DNA of 60,000 nucleotides. It comes from Liolophura sinensis (taxonomy: Eukaryota > Mollusca > Polyplacophora > Chitonida > Chitonidae). Under the pieces are notes generated by a model that ran no database searches, was not told the origin of the DNA, and saw nothing but the letters and a program-made list of their open reading frames with translations. This document shows positions 1 through 13,700 of the stretch, one piece after another. The stretch covers positions 24,463,400-24,523,399 of the forward strand of contig NC_088305.1 in the NCBI RefSeq assembly GCF_032854445.1. Reading direction: 5' to 3'. How positions within the stretch are numbered: the first letter of the stretch is position 1; each line of letters opens with the position of its first letter. The translations under genes were made by a program, and so were the position numbers.

Positions 1-1718
1 CATTTTGAGAGGCTAGCATCAGATGTACTGGTCAGGGATATATGACACCGGAGTAAGAACGAACGAATCTCAGTACATGAGAGATTGGGGGTAAATCAGC
101 CGTTTAAACTTTAGATTTGGCCCGTCAGAACCAACGTTCGCCATGTTTTGTATTCGAACTGCAAAGTACGTGCTGCATGGCTGTTCGAAAATTTTTTCCA
201 GCGTGACTTTTTTATTGGCTTCAAATATAATTGTTTTAATTTATCAAACAAATAACTTACTTTCTGCAGAGGTTTGGAAAAATGGATCGAACCTTCTGCC
301 GAAAGCACATAAATTAACATGTGCACGCCGATTTCAACATGGCATAGGCCTACTGTGAGAGTGCAGAATGGCAACATGTGAACTGCCTGATAAAGGGAAT
401 AGTCTATTTTATCCATAAAAAAATGTTTTGGGAGGCACACCTTGTTTGGTAAAATGAAAAGAAGAATATACAGGTGATGGTATTGTAATAATACAGCCAA
501 GGTATCATGAATAGTACACAGATACAGATATGGATTGGTTTCACAATGCAAGTGAAGAAAAATACGACAACAACATTAACTGGTGTCCCCGGACGTGGAG
601 TCTTTTTTTAAAAGATTTGGGAGCCGAAACCTGACCAAAAAATTTAAACGGTTAGAAATCAGTGAGCGGAGTGAATAACTTCACGTTATTTGTGAAAATC
701 AAAGAGGAGTTAACTTGAAATTGTACAGTAGCCAAAGTTTTGTACTTAGCCAAATGCAGTCATAGATAAATGAGAATCATACTTGTGGGTATACTTAATC
801 TGTTTGACAACTGTGTGACAACTGACAGCGAAATTACAACTTCCTCTTTTAAAGTCTTAGGTGTAACTCGACCTAGGACTGACCCTGGAAGGGTCGCTTT
901 CGCAAATCGCTGTGCTATCAAAGCTGGTCTAAAAGATTAGAAGTCAGCGCGCTGAAGTCAGTTTAGGACTCGTGGTTCCAAGTGTAACTCTGGGGCCCCG
1001 ACTTTTATATGAGCCTTATGTAAAAGAGCGTTATCTGATCAACAGAAAATACAGAATTTCAAAATTTTTAATATAATTTTGAATACTTTCTGAGTTCATT
1101 TGTGAAAACCAACGAGAATCTAGCTCCAAACTGTATAGTACCGGCAGCCGAAATTGTGTATTTAGCTATACGCATCTATGGATAAATGCAAATTAATTTT
1201 GCAGGTATACTTAATCTGTTTGATAAAGAATTGATGATTTTTATCTATTTTTTATTGTTCACTTTAGTACAATAAACGCAGAAAAATAGAACTTTTAGAA
1301 CGAGGTGCTACAGTATATACTTTCATTTCCTGCTAGATCAAAATCCCCCTGGCACCTATATATAGGCCCTCAACACTTGAAAAGTGGAGGTGCCCTGGCC
1401 TAGAAAGCAAACTACAGAAAGAATCAAAATATACGAGAAAAAGTAGACTTGATATTCTGAAATGGCAACACGTAAGCTATCTATTGATACAAGTTTCACG
1501 TTAATAAACGTAGAGGCGTTTTGAAGATGCAGCTTGGAATACATGTAGAAATACGGGCACATGAGCGCATGTGCAGATGGAAGGACATACATGTAGGCAC
1601 CGAAGGACGGAAAAACGGAAGGATGGAAAGACAAGCTCAACGACGGATGCTCATGTATTTTTAGATATCTCCATCACTGTGCCTTTTGAGTTATTAAGAT
1701 TACATACGCTGTACTTAC
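1..1718. other. Intron, no exon recognised
   Basis: No further exon of the minus-strand gene was recognised. About 836-935 matches the tRNA-side end of SINE family B (acaacttcctcttttaaagt). About 680-808 and 1085-1223 are diverged direct copies of each other, both ending in tatacttaatctgttt, and they flank that SINE piece. Confidence 0.5.
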
Positions 1719-1762
1719 CGCATTCCTCTCCAACACAGATCAGTTTCCCGTTGTCACAAACA
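1719..1762 (-). CDS. Exon 23: VWC-like micro-exon, last one visible
   Basis: Acceptor ..tttttgtaacag, donor tgcg|gtaagtac; 44 nt, phase 2 in, phase 1 out. With exon 22 it reads [19 protein letters not shown], the C.C.nG.l.C....C pattern of VWC and TSP-linked modules. It is short, so the call depends on phase, good splice sites and the Cys spacing. The gene continues beyond position 1. Confidence 0.78.
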
Positions 1763-4700
1763 CTGTTACAAAAAACAATTATGTTTATTTGCTTTTATTT
1801 ATTTGATTGGTGTGTTATGCCGCACTCAAGAGTATTTCACTTATACGGCGACGGTCGGCATTACGGTAGGAGGACACTGGACAGTGCCCGGGGAAATCCA
1901 CGACCAGACGGAAGTTGCTGAAAGACCTGACCACGTACACCTGGAAAGGATTTAAATTCACAGCGACCGTGCAGTTATGTGAAGATGTATGTAAAATGCG
2001 CAGAAAGAAGAGACTATACTAAAGAGCTTAACTTTTCAAGTGTAAATGTCTGCTATGGAGTGGGGAAACACTCTGCAAGCTTATCTGTGCGCCATCATTT
2101 ACTCCAAACCTGAAGACACGTAAGCTTATTTAAGAAAGCGTATTTGCATCGAGGCGAAAATGAATAAATTGAGTCTAAATTTCGAAATAAGAAATTTGAC
2201 TTTCTGACGTCAAAATTTCGACTTTTGCCATCCAGAGATTCTTCTTTTTCTGGTGCAGCTTGGATTACATGTGGAGACATGTGATCGAGTTGTCATATAA
2301 ATAAGTAGGCTATACACTAAACCAATATTTAATGATATTTCACAGATTGCCCTCTATATAAAAGACCAATTTTCTGACACAGGACATTAACATTTAGTTT
2401 ATTTATTTATATTTGATTGGTGTTTTACGCCGTCCTCAAGAATATTTCACTTATACGACTGCAGACAGCATTATGTTGGTAGGAAACTGGGCTGAGTCCG
2501 GGCGAAACCCACGACCATCCGCAGGTTTCTAGAAGATCTTGCCACGTACGGCCGGAGAAGAACAGGACACCTACAGGGATACGGATGGATGTACATGTAA
2601 GAAGAGCGTGTAAGAATTTCGAAATTTGAGAAAAGAAAGTCTAAATTTCGGAAAAAATTCAAACTTTCCAGTCCAAGAAGTCGTGTTGTGTGCTAATTTC
2701 TAGCAGTCACTCTAGATGTATGAAAATGATCTTGAACGTACATGTAGGTCTATAGAAATGGAAAGAACCAAGGAGAACAAAGCCTTTAACCAGACTCACC
2801 ATGACCTGCAGTTATAGTAGAGAATGACTGTATTCAACACACTGTCCCCGTTCAGGATGACTTCGTCGTCGTCTGTGGGTCCAGGTTTGCCGTCTTTCTC
2901 CATCCATACGACGGTGGGCTCCACCTCTCCCTCCAGCTCCTGGTACACGATGTCACAAGGGCAAGGTTCAAGGTTGCAATCCTCCGAATCCAACTCGGGT
3001 ACTCCATAGCAGGTTCTATGGCAGACGGATGAGATGTTATGGAAATAGGCAGGCGTACAGACAGACAGAAAGGCAGATGTGCAGACACATGGGGAGATAG
3101 CTAGACAGACAGATGGACAAAGAGATGGACAGAAGGACAGGCCGATGGACAGGCTGATGGACGGGCAGATGGACAGACACCTTCGAGATAGTTAAGAAGA
3201 TAGATGGATAAAGAGATGGACAGAAAAACAGGCTGATGGACAGGCAGATGGACGGACAGATGTGCAGACACATGGGGAGATAGTTAGACAGAGAGATGGC
3301 AAAGAGATGGACAGAATGACAGGCTGATGGTCAGGCAGATGGACGGACAGATGTACAAATACATGGGGAGATAGCTAGACAGAGAGATGGCAAAGAGATG
3401 GACAGAACAACAGGCTAATGTTCAGGCAGATGGGCCGACAGATGTACAGACACATAGGGAGATAGATGGACAAAGAGATGGACAGACTGATGGGCAGACA
3501 GACAGGTGTACAGGTAAATGGAGGGACAGACAGATGTGTGGACTTTTGGACATATGGAGTGACGGACAAATGTACAGACAGATCGAAGGGCCCATAGAAA
3601 AAAGATGTCTGATTGTTATATAACGTCGTACTCTATAACTTTTTTAATTAAATGACTGCGGTCAGGATTATGAGTGAAGGGAACCATTCCGCGACCCAGG
3701 CCTGATAAATGCAGCGAGCAGGCGCTTTAAACATCTGAGCTAGAACAACTCATCCCTTCACACAGGCCTGTCAAATGCAGCGAGCAGGCACTTTAACCAT
3801 CTGAGCTAGAGCAACCCATCCCTTCACACAGGCCTGTCAAATGCAGTGAGTAGGCAATTTAACCATCTCAGCTAGAACAACCCATCCCTTCACACAGGCC
3901 TGATAAATGCAGCGAGCAGGCACTTTAACCATCTGAGCTAGAACAAACCCATCCCTTCACACAGGCCTGATAAATGCAGTGAGTAGGCAATTTAACCATC
4001 TCAGCTAGAACAACTCATCCCTTCACACAGGCCTGATAAATGCAGCGAGCAGGCACTTTAACCATCTGAGCTAGAACAACCCATCCCTTCACACAGGCCT
4101 GATAAATGCAGGGAGTAGGCAATTTAACCATCTGAGCTAGAACAACCCATCCCTTCACACAGGCCTGATAAATGCAGTGAGCAGGCGCTTTAAACATCTG
4201 AGCTAGAACAACTCATCCCTTCACACAGGCCTGATAAATGCAGTGAGTAGGCAATTTAACCATCTGAGCTTGGACAACCCATCCCTTCACACAGGCCTGA
4301 TAAATGCAGGGAGTAGGCACTTTAAACATCTGAGCTAGAACAACCCATCCCTTCACACAGGCCTGATAAATGCAGTGAGTAGGTAATTTAACCATCTGAG
4401 CTAGAACAACCCATCCCTTCACACAGGCCTGATAAATGAAGTGAGTAGGCACTTTAACCATCTGAGCTAGAACAACCCATCCCTTCACACAGGCCTGATA
4501 AATGCAGTGAGTAGGCAATTTAACCGTCTGAGCCATAAAACTCCATCCGCTGATTCAAGGCAAAAGAGTAAATCTCAATAGTTTATGTGTAGATTCGTCA
4601 ATCTAAGGTGAAGTAGCTGAAGTTTAAAATCGGTTGCGTAATCAAAACAACGTCTGTCTTGTAAATGGTAGATCTGAGGTTCAATCCCGATTTGAGTCAT

Positions 4701-7700
4701 CCCCATGACAATAACATTGGTAATCTTAGCTTGTCGTTCAGCATAAGAGAAACAGGACAAGTGCTGGTCGGCCAGGTATCAGTATAAATTTAACTGGGTG
4801 GTGTCTCCGGGATGGCATTCTAGTGCGGTAGCACTATATCGGCATCGGGTGCAGCTTTGGATATACCGGACGTTGTGATATGACCGCAATCGACATTAAC
4901 ACTCAAGCGCACACACACTCAACAAGTGACAAAAACTTAACTGTACAGAATGAATACAGGTCATCTGTACTAAAAGTTCAACTCAACCGCTAACAGATTG
5001 TTCCATTTGAGAATATACAGTATTGCAGCTCACCGCTGTCTAGTCCTGGTTCCATGACCACAGTGTTTGTTTTCTGTGAAGGCTTGACACTCTCCCCACG
5101 GACTCCAAGCCTTGTCACACTCTGTAAGTACACATTATATATCAGTGCATTCATTTATGTCTTCAAATTATAGTTTCATTTCTTAATAGTACATTTATGT
5201 ACCCTTTTTAGCTGTGTAAAGCAAATATAGCTGTGTAAAGCTTTACTGATGCCACAATGATGGATCAGTAATTCGAGTGGCAGTGGTGTCGGTCCTGTTC
5301 AAGATGAACGTTACCCTCTCTGAAACGACTGAGTAAGTTGAAGTTTCGGGAGTTCCACTGTTCCTGTGAAAGTTGTGCACTAAGTTGTCCCCGGGCACAA
5401 CTTTCGACTAATTACGCGGCGCACACGAAATCGTCGAACAGGGCTTTTACTAAGGTACCTGTGTTTTCGCGCTGACTGACTTTGCGCATGTCCATTCTGT
5501 CGGGTAGAGCAATGTCACGTGAATATTTGACTCAGTCTGCATTATGGTGTGAGGAACTGAAAAAATTACTTCAAAACCCATAAACATATTAAGAAAAAAA
5601 CATCAAACCAGCGTGGTACATTGCTTTGCAGTAAAGAATCAGTGTGTAAATTTTAAACTTCCTGAACCAAAACGTTTTAAATGTTTTGTCCCTTAAAGTC
5701 TTATCGGGCAACAATCAACGCTGATAGGCTGACAGTGGAGATAGGATTTCCTGAGTTAATTCCTCCAGCCTTGGTCAGGCTTGAATAAATCTGCCACAAG
5801 GACACCTAAAATCCAGCTTGAGTTAGGCATAGCCTGGACTTGCTCATCTTTCACACCAGCCAATCAGAAAGGATCGTGTGCCTCTTGAGGCGATTGATAA
5901 ATATGGGCCCAGGTGATTAATACTTAGTTTGATAAAAAAAGAAAAAAAATGGAAACTATGTAATCTTTGAACAAATATAATGAAAGTTCGTAAGGGTGCA
6001 GGTGTTCCAAAGGTGCTCCAAGTGACGTCACTCTAGTGCTGCTGCTCTCAGGTACTCATTCAGCTGCAGACACAGCAAGGTGCAGATTGCGACAGTCAGC
6101 ATATGTCCCAGGTTTAAAGGCTCCTTTCTCACTGATTAGGCAAGCAAAATTTGGGGCGGATTAATGGCACTATAAATGTCAAAACTGTCGCGTGTGGAAT
6201 TTCTTGAAACAAGTACTCAGTTTCACATGTCGTACATGTGCGATAATCGCACTTACATGACAATGGTACGACAACAGTGACGTACAAAGTATCGTACGTC
6301 TCGCATGACGCTTTCTGAAACTGGCTCTAGGTCCCAGTGTCACAAAGATGTCAATATTGACGTACAAAATATCGTACGACAAAAGTACGATAAAAAACGT
6401 CCTACGTTACTTTGTGAAACTGGGCCCAATGACTAATTCCACAAAGACATTTCTGATTTAAGCCAAAATTTTAAACGTTGTTACAATGATTGTTTTTTTT
6501 TTTTGTCTCAAGACAACATTGATGAGATGGTAAAACTTTTAATGCAAAGGGCTCAAAAATAAGCTCTAAAATCATATATCAGATGTTGACTTAATTCAAA
6601 ACTGGATTTGTGGAATCGACACCAGATGTCTACGCAAGGTCGAGCCTATGCAATGAAGAGAAAATTTCGAGGGGAAAATCGGTAAGCACTGAACAAATCA
6701 AATCTTTTTCCTTTTCTTCGTATAACTCAACTAAAGCCGTACTCTTCTCAGAAATAAACGTGTTTACTACTAAAATGTTCTTACAAATTTATAATGCCCC
6801 TCGCCTTATGATTTCTTTTTAGGTAGCCATGGTTAATGAACTCTTCTGTATACGAGCTTGAAAATCATAGATGGGCCTCTTAAAGCTTGTCGATGCCCTT
6901 TCTGAGCTTGTCGGTGCCTTTCTAAGCTTGTCGGTGCCTTTCTAAGCTTGTCGGTGCCTTTGAATTTCTCTCTTCTAAACATCGCCCATCTGAATAAATC
7001 TAAACCTCGCTTTATATGTCTATTATTGGGTACAAAACTGTGATGGATTCACGCAAAGAGATGCAGTCAACAGTTTGCAATGATGTTGAAAAGACGTAAG
7101 GAATGTTCTCTGCGAATGAGTGCAATTAATTGTACCATACTATGTATTATTAAAGCTACAATACGATTTCAATTGTTCATATATCCAACCCGGTAATCTC
7201 ATTAAACGCGCTAAATACATAGCCCCTAGTCACGGGTTAAGCAGAATCACACACAGGTATGAGCAGAGTGCCAGAGATTCTGGACGCTCTGTCCATGTTT
7301 GCTTACAAGATAATTATCACACTCATTATGAAACTTAAGAAACACAGAGTGAAGTCGTTTGATGGAACAGCCTTGATACACCAGTCTTTGCACGTGACAA
7401 TAAAGCCAGGAATCCTCATGTGTAAGTAAGACAGGGCAAATTTACATATTTCTCACGTTGGGTTTCACTGGCTCTCTTCCGACGGTAAGGAGAACAAGAG
7501 GTTAACGAACAAACTATATTGGAATGAAACTTTCTGACTTACCAAACGACTAATTTGAAGATTTTACATGTTTAAATACACATATGTAAGTATTTGTTTT
7601 CAATCAAATCGATTTTGTTTCACTTTATTAACCTGCGAACATTCCTGATTTCTCAGGTTTATGCACGGTTTCTGCCGGTTACAATGCTGGTCGAAGCCGT

Positions 7701-10700
7701 CGTATAAGTGAATCATACGGAGTAAAACATCAAACAAAAAAAATAAATACATTTAAGTTATGGTCCTTTCATTTCTTACCTTACACCCCTTTGGCTATCA
7801 TAGCAGATGCTTCGGAGTGCTTGTTGGTTATCAAAGAAAGGCTTTAACGCAAAATTATTGTGCATACTCCTTACAGCGCGTGCGTCCCTCTCTATTTTTG
7901 ACTTTACATCACTGCCACCAACAGACAAGCTTGACCTTTGGAGAATGTGAGACTGATGGTAGCAAATGGATTCGAATGATTCTGTACTAACCGATGGTGA
8001 CTGATGCTGGGCTTGCAGTAGGGAATGTCGCTGTAAAAACAGTTGGCGTCACCGTAAATCTAGTGGTACTGATAGGTGTAGTTATAGCTGTAGGCGCTGG
8101 TGTGGAGTAAGGTGTTGTACTTTTAGGTGTAGTCCCAGTTGGTGGCGGTGTTGTAGTGTAAGGTGTGGTACTTATTGGTGTTGTAATAGCTGTAGGTGCT
8201 GTTGTAGAATAAGGTTTTGTACTGATAGGTGGGGACACAGTTGGTGGTGCTGTTGTAGTTTGAGGCGTTGTACTGATAGGCGTCGTTATAGCTGTGGGTG
8301 GTGTTGTAGAGTAAGGTGTTGTACTGATAAGTGTAGTCCCAGTTCCTAGTGTTGTTGTCTTAGGTGTTGTACTGATAGGCGTGGTAATAGCTGAAGGCGT
8401 TGTTGTAGAGTGAGGTGTTGTACTGATAGGTGAGCTTACAGCTGTAGGCGCTGTCGTAGAGTAAAGTGTTCCACTGATAGGTGCAGTCCCAGTTGGTGGT
8501 GTTGTTGTAATCTGAGGCCTTGTGCTAATAGGCGTGGTTAAAGCTGTAGGCGCTGTTGTAGAATAAGGTGTTGTACCAATAGGTGTAGTCCCAGCTGGTG
8601 GCGAAGTTGTGGTGTGAGCTGTGGTACTGATAGGCGTGGTAATAGCTGTAGGCGCTGTTGTAGGGTAAGGTGTAGTACTAATAGGTGAGGTAACAGCTGT
8701 AGGCGCTGTTGTAGAGTAAGGTGTACCACTGGTAGGTGTAGTCCCAGTTGGTGGTGTTGTTGTAGTTTGAGGCGTTGTACTGATAGGCGTCGTTATAGCT
8801 GTAGGTGCTGTTGTAGAGTAAGGTGTTGTACTGATAGGTGTAGTCCCAGTTCCTGGTGTTGTAGTCTGAGATGTTGTACTGAAAGGTGTGGTTATAGCTG
8901 TTGGCGTTGTTGTAGAGTAAGGTGTTGTACTGATAGGTGTAGTCCCAGATGGTGGTGGTGTAGTCTGAGGTGTGGTACTGACAGGTGTGGTTACAGCTGT
9001 GGGTGCTGCTGTATAGTAAGGTGTTCCACTGATAGGTGTAATTCTAGTTGGTGGTGTTGTTGTAGTCTGAGACGTTGTACTGATACGTGTTGTTATAGCT
9101 GTAGGCGCTTTTGTAGAGTAAGGTGTTGTACTAATAGGTGTAGTGCCAGTTGGTGGTGGTGTTGTAGTCTGAGGCGTTGTACTGATACGTGTTGTTATAG
9201 CTGTAGGCGCTTTTGTAGAGTACGGTGTTGTACTAATGGGTGTAGTGCCAGTTGGTGGTGGTGTTGTAGTCTGAGACGTTGTACTGATAGGCGTTGTTAT
9301 AGCTGTAGGCGCTTTTGTAGAGTACGGTGTTGTACTAATGGGTGTAGTGCCAGTTGGTGGTGGTGTTGTAGTCTGAGGCGTTGTACTGAAAGGCGTTGTT
9401 ATAGCTGTAGGCGCTTTTGTAGAGTACGGTGTAGTACTAATAGGTGTGGTGCCAGTTGGTGGTGTTGTTGTAATCTGAGGCCTTGTGCTAATAGGCGTGG
9501 TTAAAGCTGTAGGCGCTGTTGTAGAATAAGGTGTTGTACCAATAGGTGTAGTCCCAGCTGGTGGCGAAGTTGTGGTGTGAGCTGTGGTACTGATAGGCGT
9601 GGTAATAGCTGTAGGCGCTGTTGTAGGGTAAGGTGTAGTACTAATAGGTGAGGTTACAGCTGTAGGCGCTGTTGTAGAGTAAGGTGTACCACTGGTATGT
9701 GTAGTCCCAGTTGGTGGTGTTGTTGTAGTTTGAGGCGTTGTACTGATAGGCGTCGTTATAACTGTAGGTGCTGTTGTAGAGTAAGGTGTTGTACTGATAG
9801 GTGTAGTCCCAGTTCCTGGTGTTGTAGTCTGTGGTGTTGTACTGAAAGGTGTGGTTATAGCTGTTGGCGTTGTTGTAGAGAAACGTGATGTACTGATAGG
9901 TGTAGTCCCAGATGGTGGTGGTGTAGTCTGAGGTGTGGTACTGACAGGTGTGGTTACAGCTGTGGGTGCTGCTGTAGAGTAAGGTGTTCCACTGATTGGT
10001 GTAGTCCCAGTTGGTGGTGGTGTTGTAGTTTGAGGCGTTGTACTGATAGGCGTTGTTATAGCTGTAGGTGCTTTTGTAGAGTAAGGTGTTGCACTGAAAG
10101 GTGCAGTCCCAGTTCCTGGTGTTGTAGTCTGAGGTGTTGTATTGATAGGTGTGGTTACAGCTGTGGGCGCTGCTGCAGATTTAGGTGTTGTACTAATAGG
10201 TGTAGTGCCAGTTGGTGGTGGTGTTGTAATCTGAGGCCTTGTGCTAATAGGCGTGGTTAAAGCTGTAGGCGCTGTTGTAGAATAACGTGTTGTACCAATA
10301 GGTGTAGTCCCAGCTGGTGGCGAAGTTGTGGTGTGAGCTGTGGTACTGATAGGCGTGGTAATAGCTGTAGGCGCTGTTGTAGGGTAAGGTGTAGTACTAA
10401 TAGGTGAGGTTACAGCTGTAGGCGCTGTTGTAGAGTAAGGTGTACCACTGGTAGGTGTAGTCCCAGTTGGTGGTGTTGTTGTAGTTTGAGGCGTTGTACT
10501 GATAGGCGTCATTATAGCTGTAGGTGCTGTTGTAGAGTACGGTGTTGTACTGATAGGTGTAGGCCCAGTTCCTGGTGTTGTAGTCTGAGATGTTGTACTG
10601 AAAGGTGTGGTTATAGCTGTTGGCGTTGTTGTAAGATAAGGTGTTGTACTGATAGGTGTGGATATAACTGAAGGCGTTGTGACAGAGTAAGGTGTTGTAC

Positions 10701-13700
10701 TAATAGGTGTAGTCCCAGTTATTGGTTGTGGCTTAGTTTTAGGCGTGGTACTGATATGCGTGGTTATAGTTGTAGGTGCTTTTGTAGAGTAAGGTGTTGT
10801 AGTTTTAAATGTAGTTCCAGATGGCGGTGGTGGTGTAGTCTGAGGCCTTGTACTGATAGGCGTTGTTATAGCTGTAGGCGCTGTTGTTGAGTAAGGTGTT
10901 GTACTGATAGGTGTAATCCCAGTTGGTGATGGTGGTGTTGTCTGAGGCGTGGTGCTGATATGCCTGGTTATAGCTGTAGGCGCTGTTGTAGAGTAAGGTG
11001 TTGCAGTTTTAGGTGTCGTTCCAGTTGGTAGTGGTGTTGTAGTCTGAAGCATTGTACTGATAGGTGTTGTTATAGCTGTAGGCGCTTTTGTGGAGTAAGG
11101 TATTCTACTGATAGGTGTAGTCCCAGTTGGTGGTGATGTTGTGGTCTGAGGTGTGATACTAAAGGGTGTGGTTATAGCTGTAGACGTCGTTGTAAGATAA
11201 GGTGTTGCACTGATAGGTGTAGTCCCAGTTGGTGGTGGTGTTTTAGTCTGAGGTGTTGTACTGATAGGTGTGGAGATAGCTGTAGGCAGTGTTACAGAGT
11301 AAAGTGTCGTACTAATAGGCATAGTCCTAGTTGTTGGTGGTGGCGTAGTTTTAGGCGTTGTACTGATAGGCGTTGTTATAGCTGTAAGTGCTTTTGTAGA
11401 GTAAGGTGTTGTAGTTTTAAGTGTAGTTCCAGTTGGCGGTGGTGGTGTAGTCTGAGGCCGTGTACTGATAGGCGTAGTTATAGCTGTAGGCACTTTAGTA
11501 GAGTAAGGTGTTGTACTGATAGGCGTAGTCCCAGTTGGCAGTGGTGTTGTAGTCCGAAGTGTGGTACTAATAGGTGTGGATATAGCTGTAGACGCCGTTG
11601 TAAGATAAGGTGTTGTACTAATAGGTGAAGTCCCAGTTGATGGTGGTGTTGTAGAGTAAAGTGTTGTTTTGATAGGTGTGGTTATAGCTGATGGCGGTGT
11701 TGCAGAGTAAGGTGTTGAAGGTTTAGGTGTCGTTCCAGTTGGTGGTGGTGATGTAATCTGAGGCGTGGTACTGATAGGCGTTGTTATAGCTGTAGGCGCT
11801 TTTGTTGAGTACTGTATTGTACTAAAAGGTGTAGTCCCAGTTGGTGGTGGTGTTGCAGTCTGAGGTGTGGTTCTGATAGGTGTGGAGATAGCTGTAGGCA
11901 GTGTTACAGAATAAAGTGTCGTACTAATAGGCATAGTCCTAGTTGTTGTTGGTGGCTTAGTCTTAGGCGTTGTACTGATAGGCGTTGTTATAGCTGTAAG
12001 TGTTTTTGTAGAGTAAGGTGTTGTAGTTTTAAGTGTAGTTCCAGTTGGTGGTGGTGTAGTCTGAGGCCATGTACTGATAGGCGTTGTTATAGCTGTAGGT
12101 GCTTTTGTAGAGTAAGGTGTTGTACTGGTAGGTTTAGTCCCAGTTCCTGGTGTTGTATTCTGAGGTGTTGTACTGATAGGTGTGGTTATAGCTGTTGGCG
12201 TTGTTGTAGAGTAAAGAGTTGTACTGATAAGTGTAGTCCCAGTTCCTGGTGTTGTAGTCTGAGGTGTCGTACTGATAGGCGTGGTAATAGCTGTAGGCGC
12301 TGTGGTAGAGTGAGGTGTTGTACTGATAGGTGCAGTCCCAGTTGGTGGTGGTGTTGTAATCTGAGGCCTTGTGCTAATAGGCATGGTTAAAGCTGTAGGC
12401 GCTGTTGTAGAATAAGGTGTTGTACTAATAGGTGTAGTCCCAGCTGGTGGTGAAGTTGTGGTGTGAGCTGTGGTACTGATAGGCTTGGTAATAGCTGTAG
12501 GTGCTGTTGTAAAGTGAGGTGTGGTACTGATAGGTGAGCTTACAGCTGTGGGCGCTGTTGTAGGGTAAGGTGTTCCACTGATAGGTGTAGTCCCAGTTGG
12601 TGGTGTTGTAGTTTGAGGAGTTGTACTAATAGGCATCGTTATAGCTGTAGGTGCTGTTGTAGAGTAAGGTGCTGTATTGATAGGTGTAGTCCCAGTTCCT
12701 GGTGTTGTAGTCTGAGGTGTTGTACTGATAGGTGTGGTTATAGCTGTTGGCGTTGTTGTAGAGAAAAGTGTTGTACTGATAGGTGTAGTCCCAGATGGTG
12801 GTGGTGTAGTCTGAGGTGTGGTACTGACAGGTGTGGTTACAGCTGTAGGTGCTGCTGTATAGTAAGGTGTTCCACTGATAGGTGTAGTTCCAGATGGTGG
12901 TGGTGTTGTAGTTTGAGGCGTTGTACTGATAGGCGTCATTATAGCTGTAGGTGCTTTTGTAGAGTAAGGTGTTGTACTAACAAGTGTAGTCCCAGTTCCT
13001 GGTGTTGTAGTCTGAGGTGTTGCACTGATATGTGTGGTTATAGTTGTAGGTGCTTTTGTAGAGTAAGGTGATGTACCAATAAGTGTAGTCCCAGTTGGTG
13101 GTGGTGTTGTAGTTTGAGGCGTTCTACTGATAGGCATTGTTATAGCTGTAGGCACTTTTGTAGAGTACGGTGTTGCACTAATAGGTGTAGTGCCAGTTGG
13201 TGGTGGTGTTGTAGTCTGAGGCGTTGTACTGATAGGCGTTGTTATAGCTGTAGGCGCTTTTGTAGAGTACGGTGTTGTACTAATAGGTGTAGTGCCAGTT
13301 GGTGGTGGTGTTGTAGTCTGAGGCGTTGTACTGATAGGCGTTGTTATAGCTGTAGACGCTTTTGTAGAGTACGGTGTTGTACTAATAGGTGTAGTGCCAG
13401 TTGGTGGTGGTGTTGTAGTCTGAGGTGTGGTACTAATAGGTGTGGTTATAGCTGTAGAGGCTGTTGTAAGATAAGGTGTTGTACTGATAGGTGTGGATAT
13501 AACTGAAGGCGTTGTGACAGAGTAAGGTGTTGTACTAATAGATGTAGTCCCAGTTATTGGTTGTGGCGTAGTCTTAGGCGTGGTACTGATATGCGTGGTT
13601 ATAGTTATAGGTGCTTTTGTAGAGTAAGGTGTTGTAGTTTTAAATGTAGTTTCACTTGGTAGTGGTGGTGTAGTCTGAGGCCTTGCACTGATAGGCGTTG

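Larger units (their letters stand above)
5122..7991. other. Intron between mucin array 2 and TSP1 exons
   Basis: No exon recognised. Contents: a region rich in gtacgt/cgtacg palindromes at about 6200-6430 ending in the cactttgtgaaactgggccc type border (MITE-like, uncertain); four tandem copies of a 21-bp unit (aagcttgtcggtgcctttct) at about 6885-6961; a plus-strand SINE A fragment at 7660-7752; and one end of the MITE family at 7863-7942. Confidence 0.55.

Noticed and set aside
3040-3600. Cys/Leu/Ser-rich frames in the GACA/GATG repeat
   Set aside because: Low-complexity repeat; no coding evidence.
4015-4536. Minus-strand repetitive open frames ([12 protein letters not shown] type)
   Set aside because: Product of the 66-bp minisatellite; no splice or domain evidence.
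4600-4720. A tRNA gene
   Set aside because: Only a B-box-like motif is visible. No cloverleaf or A box at the right distance on the same strand.
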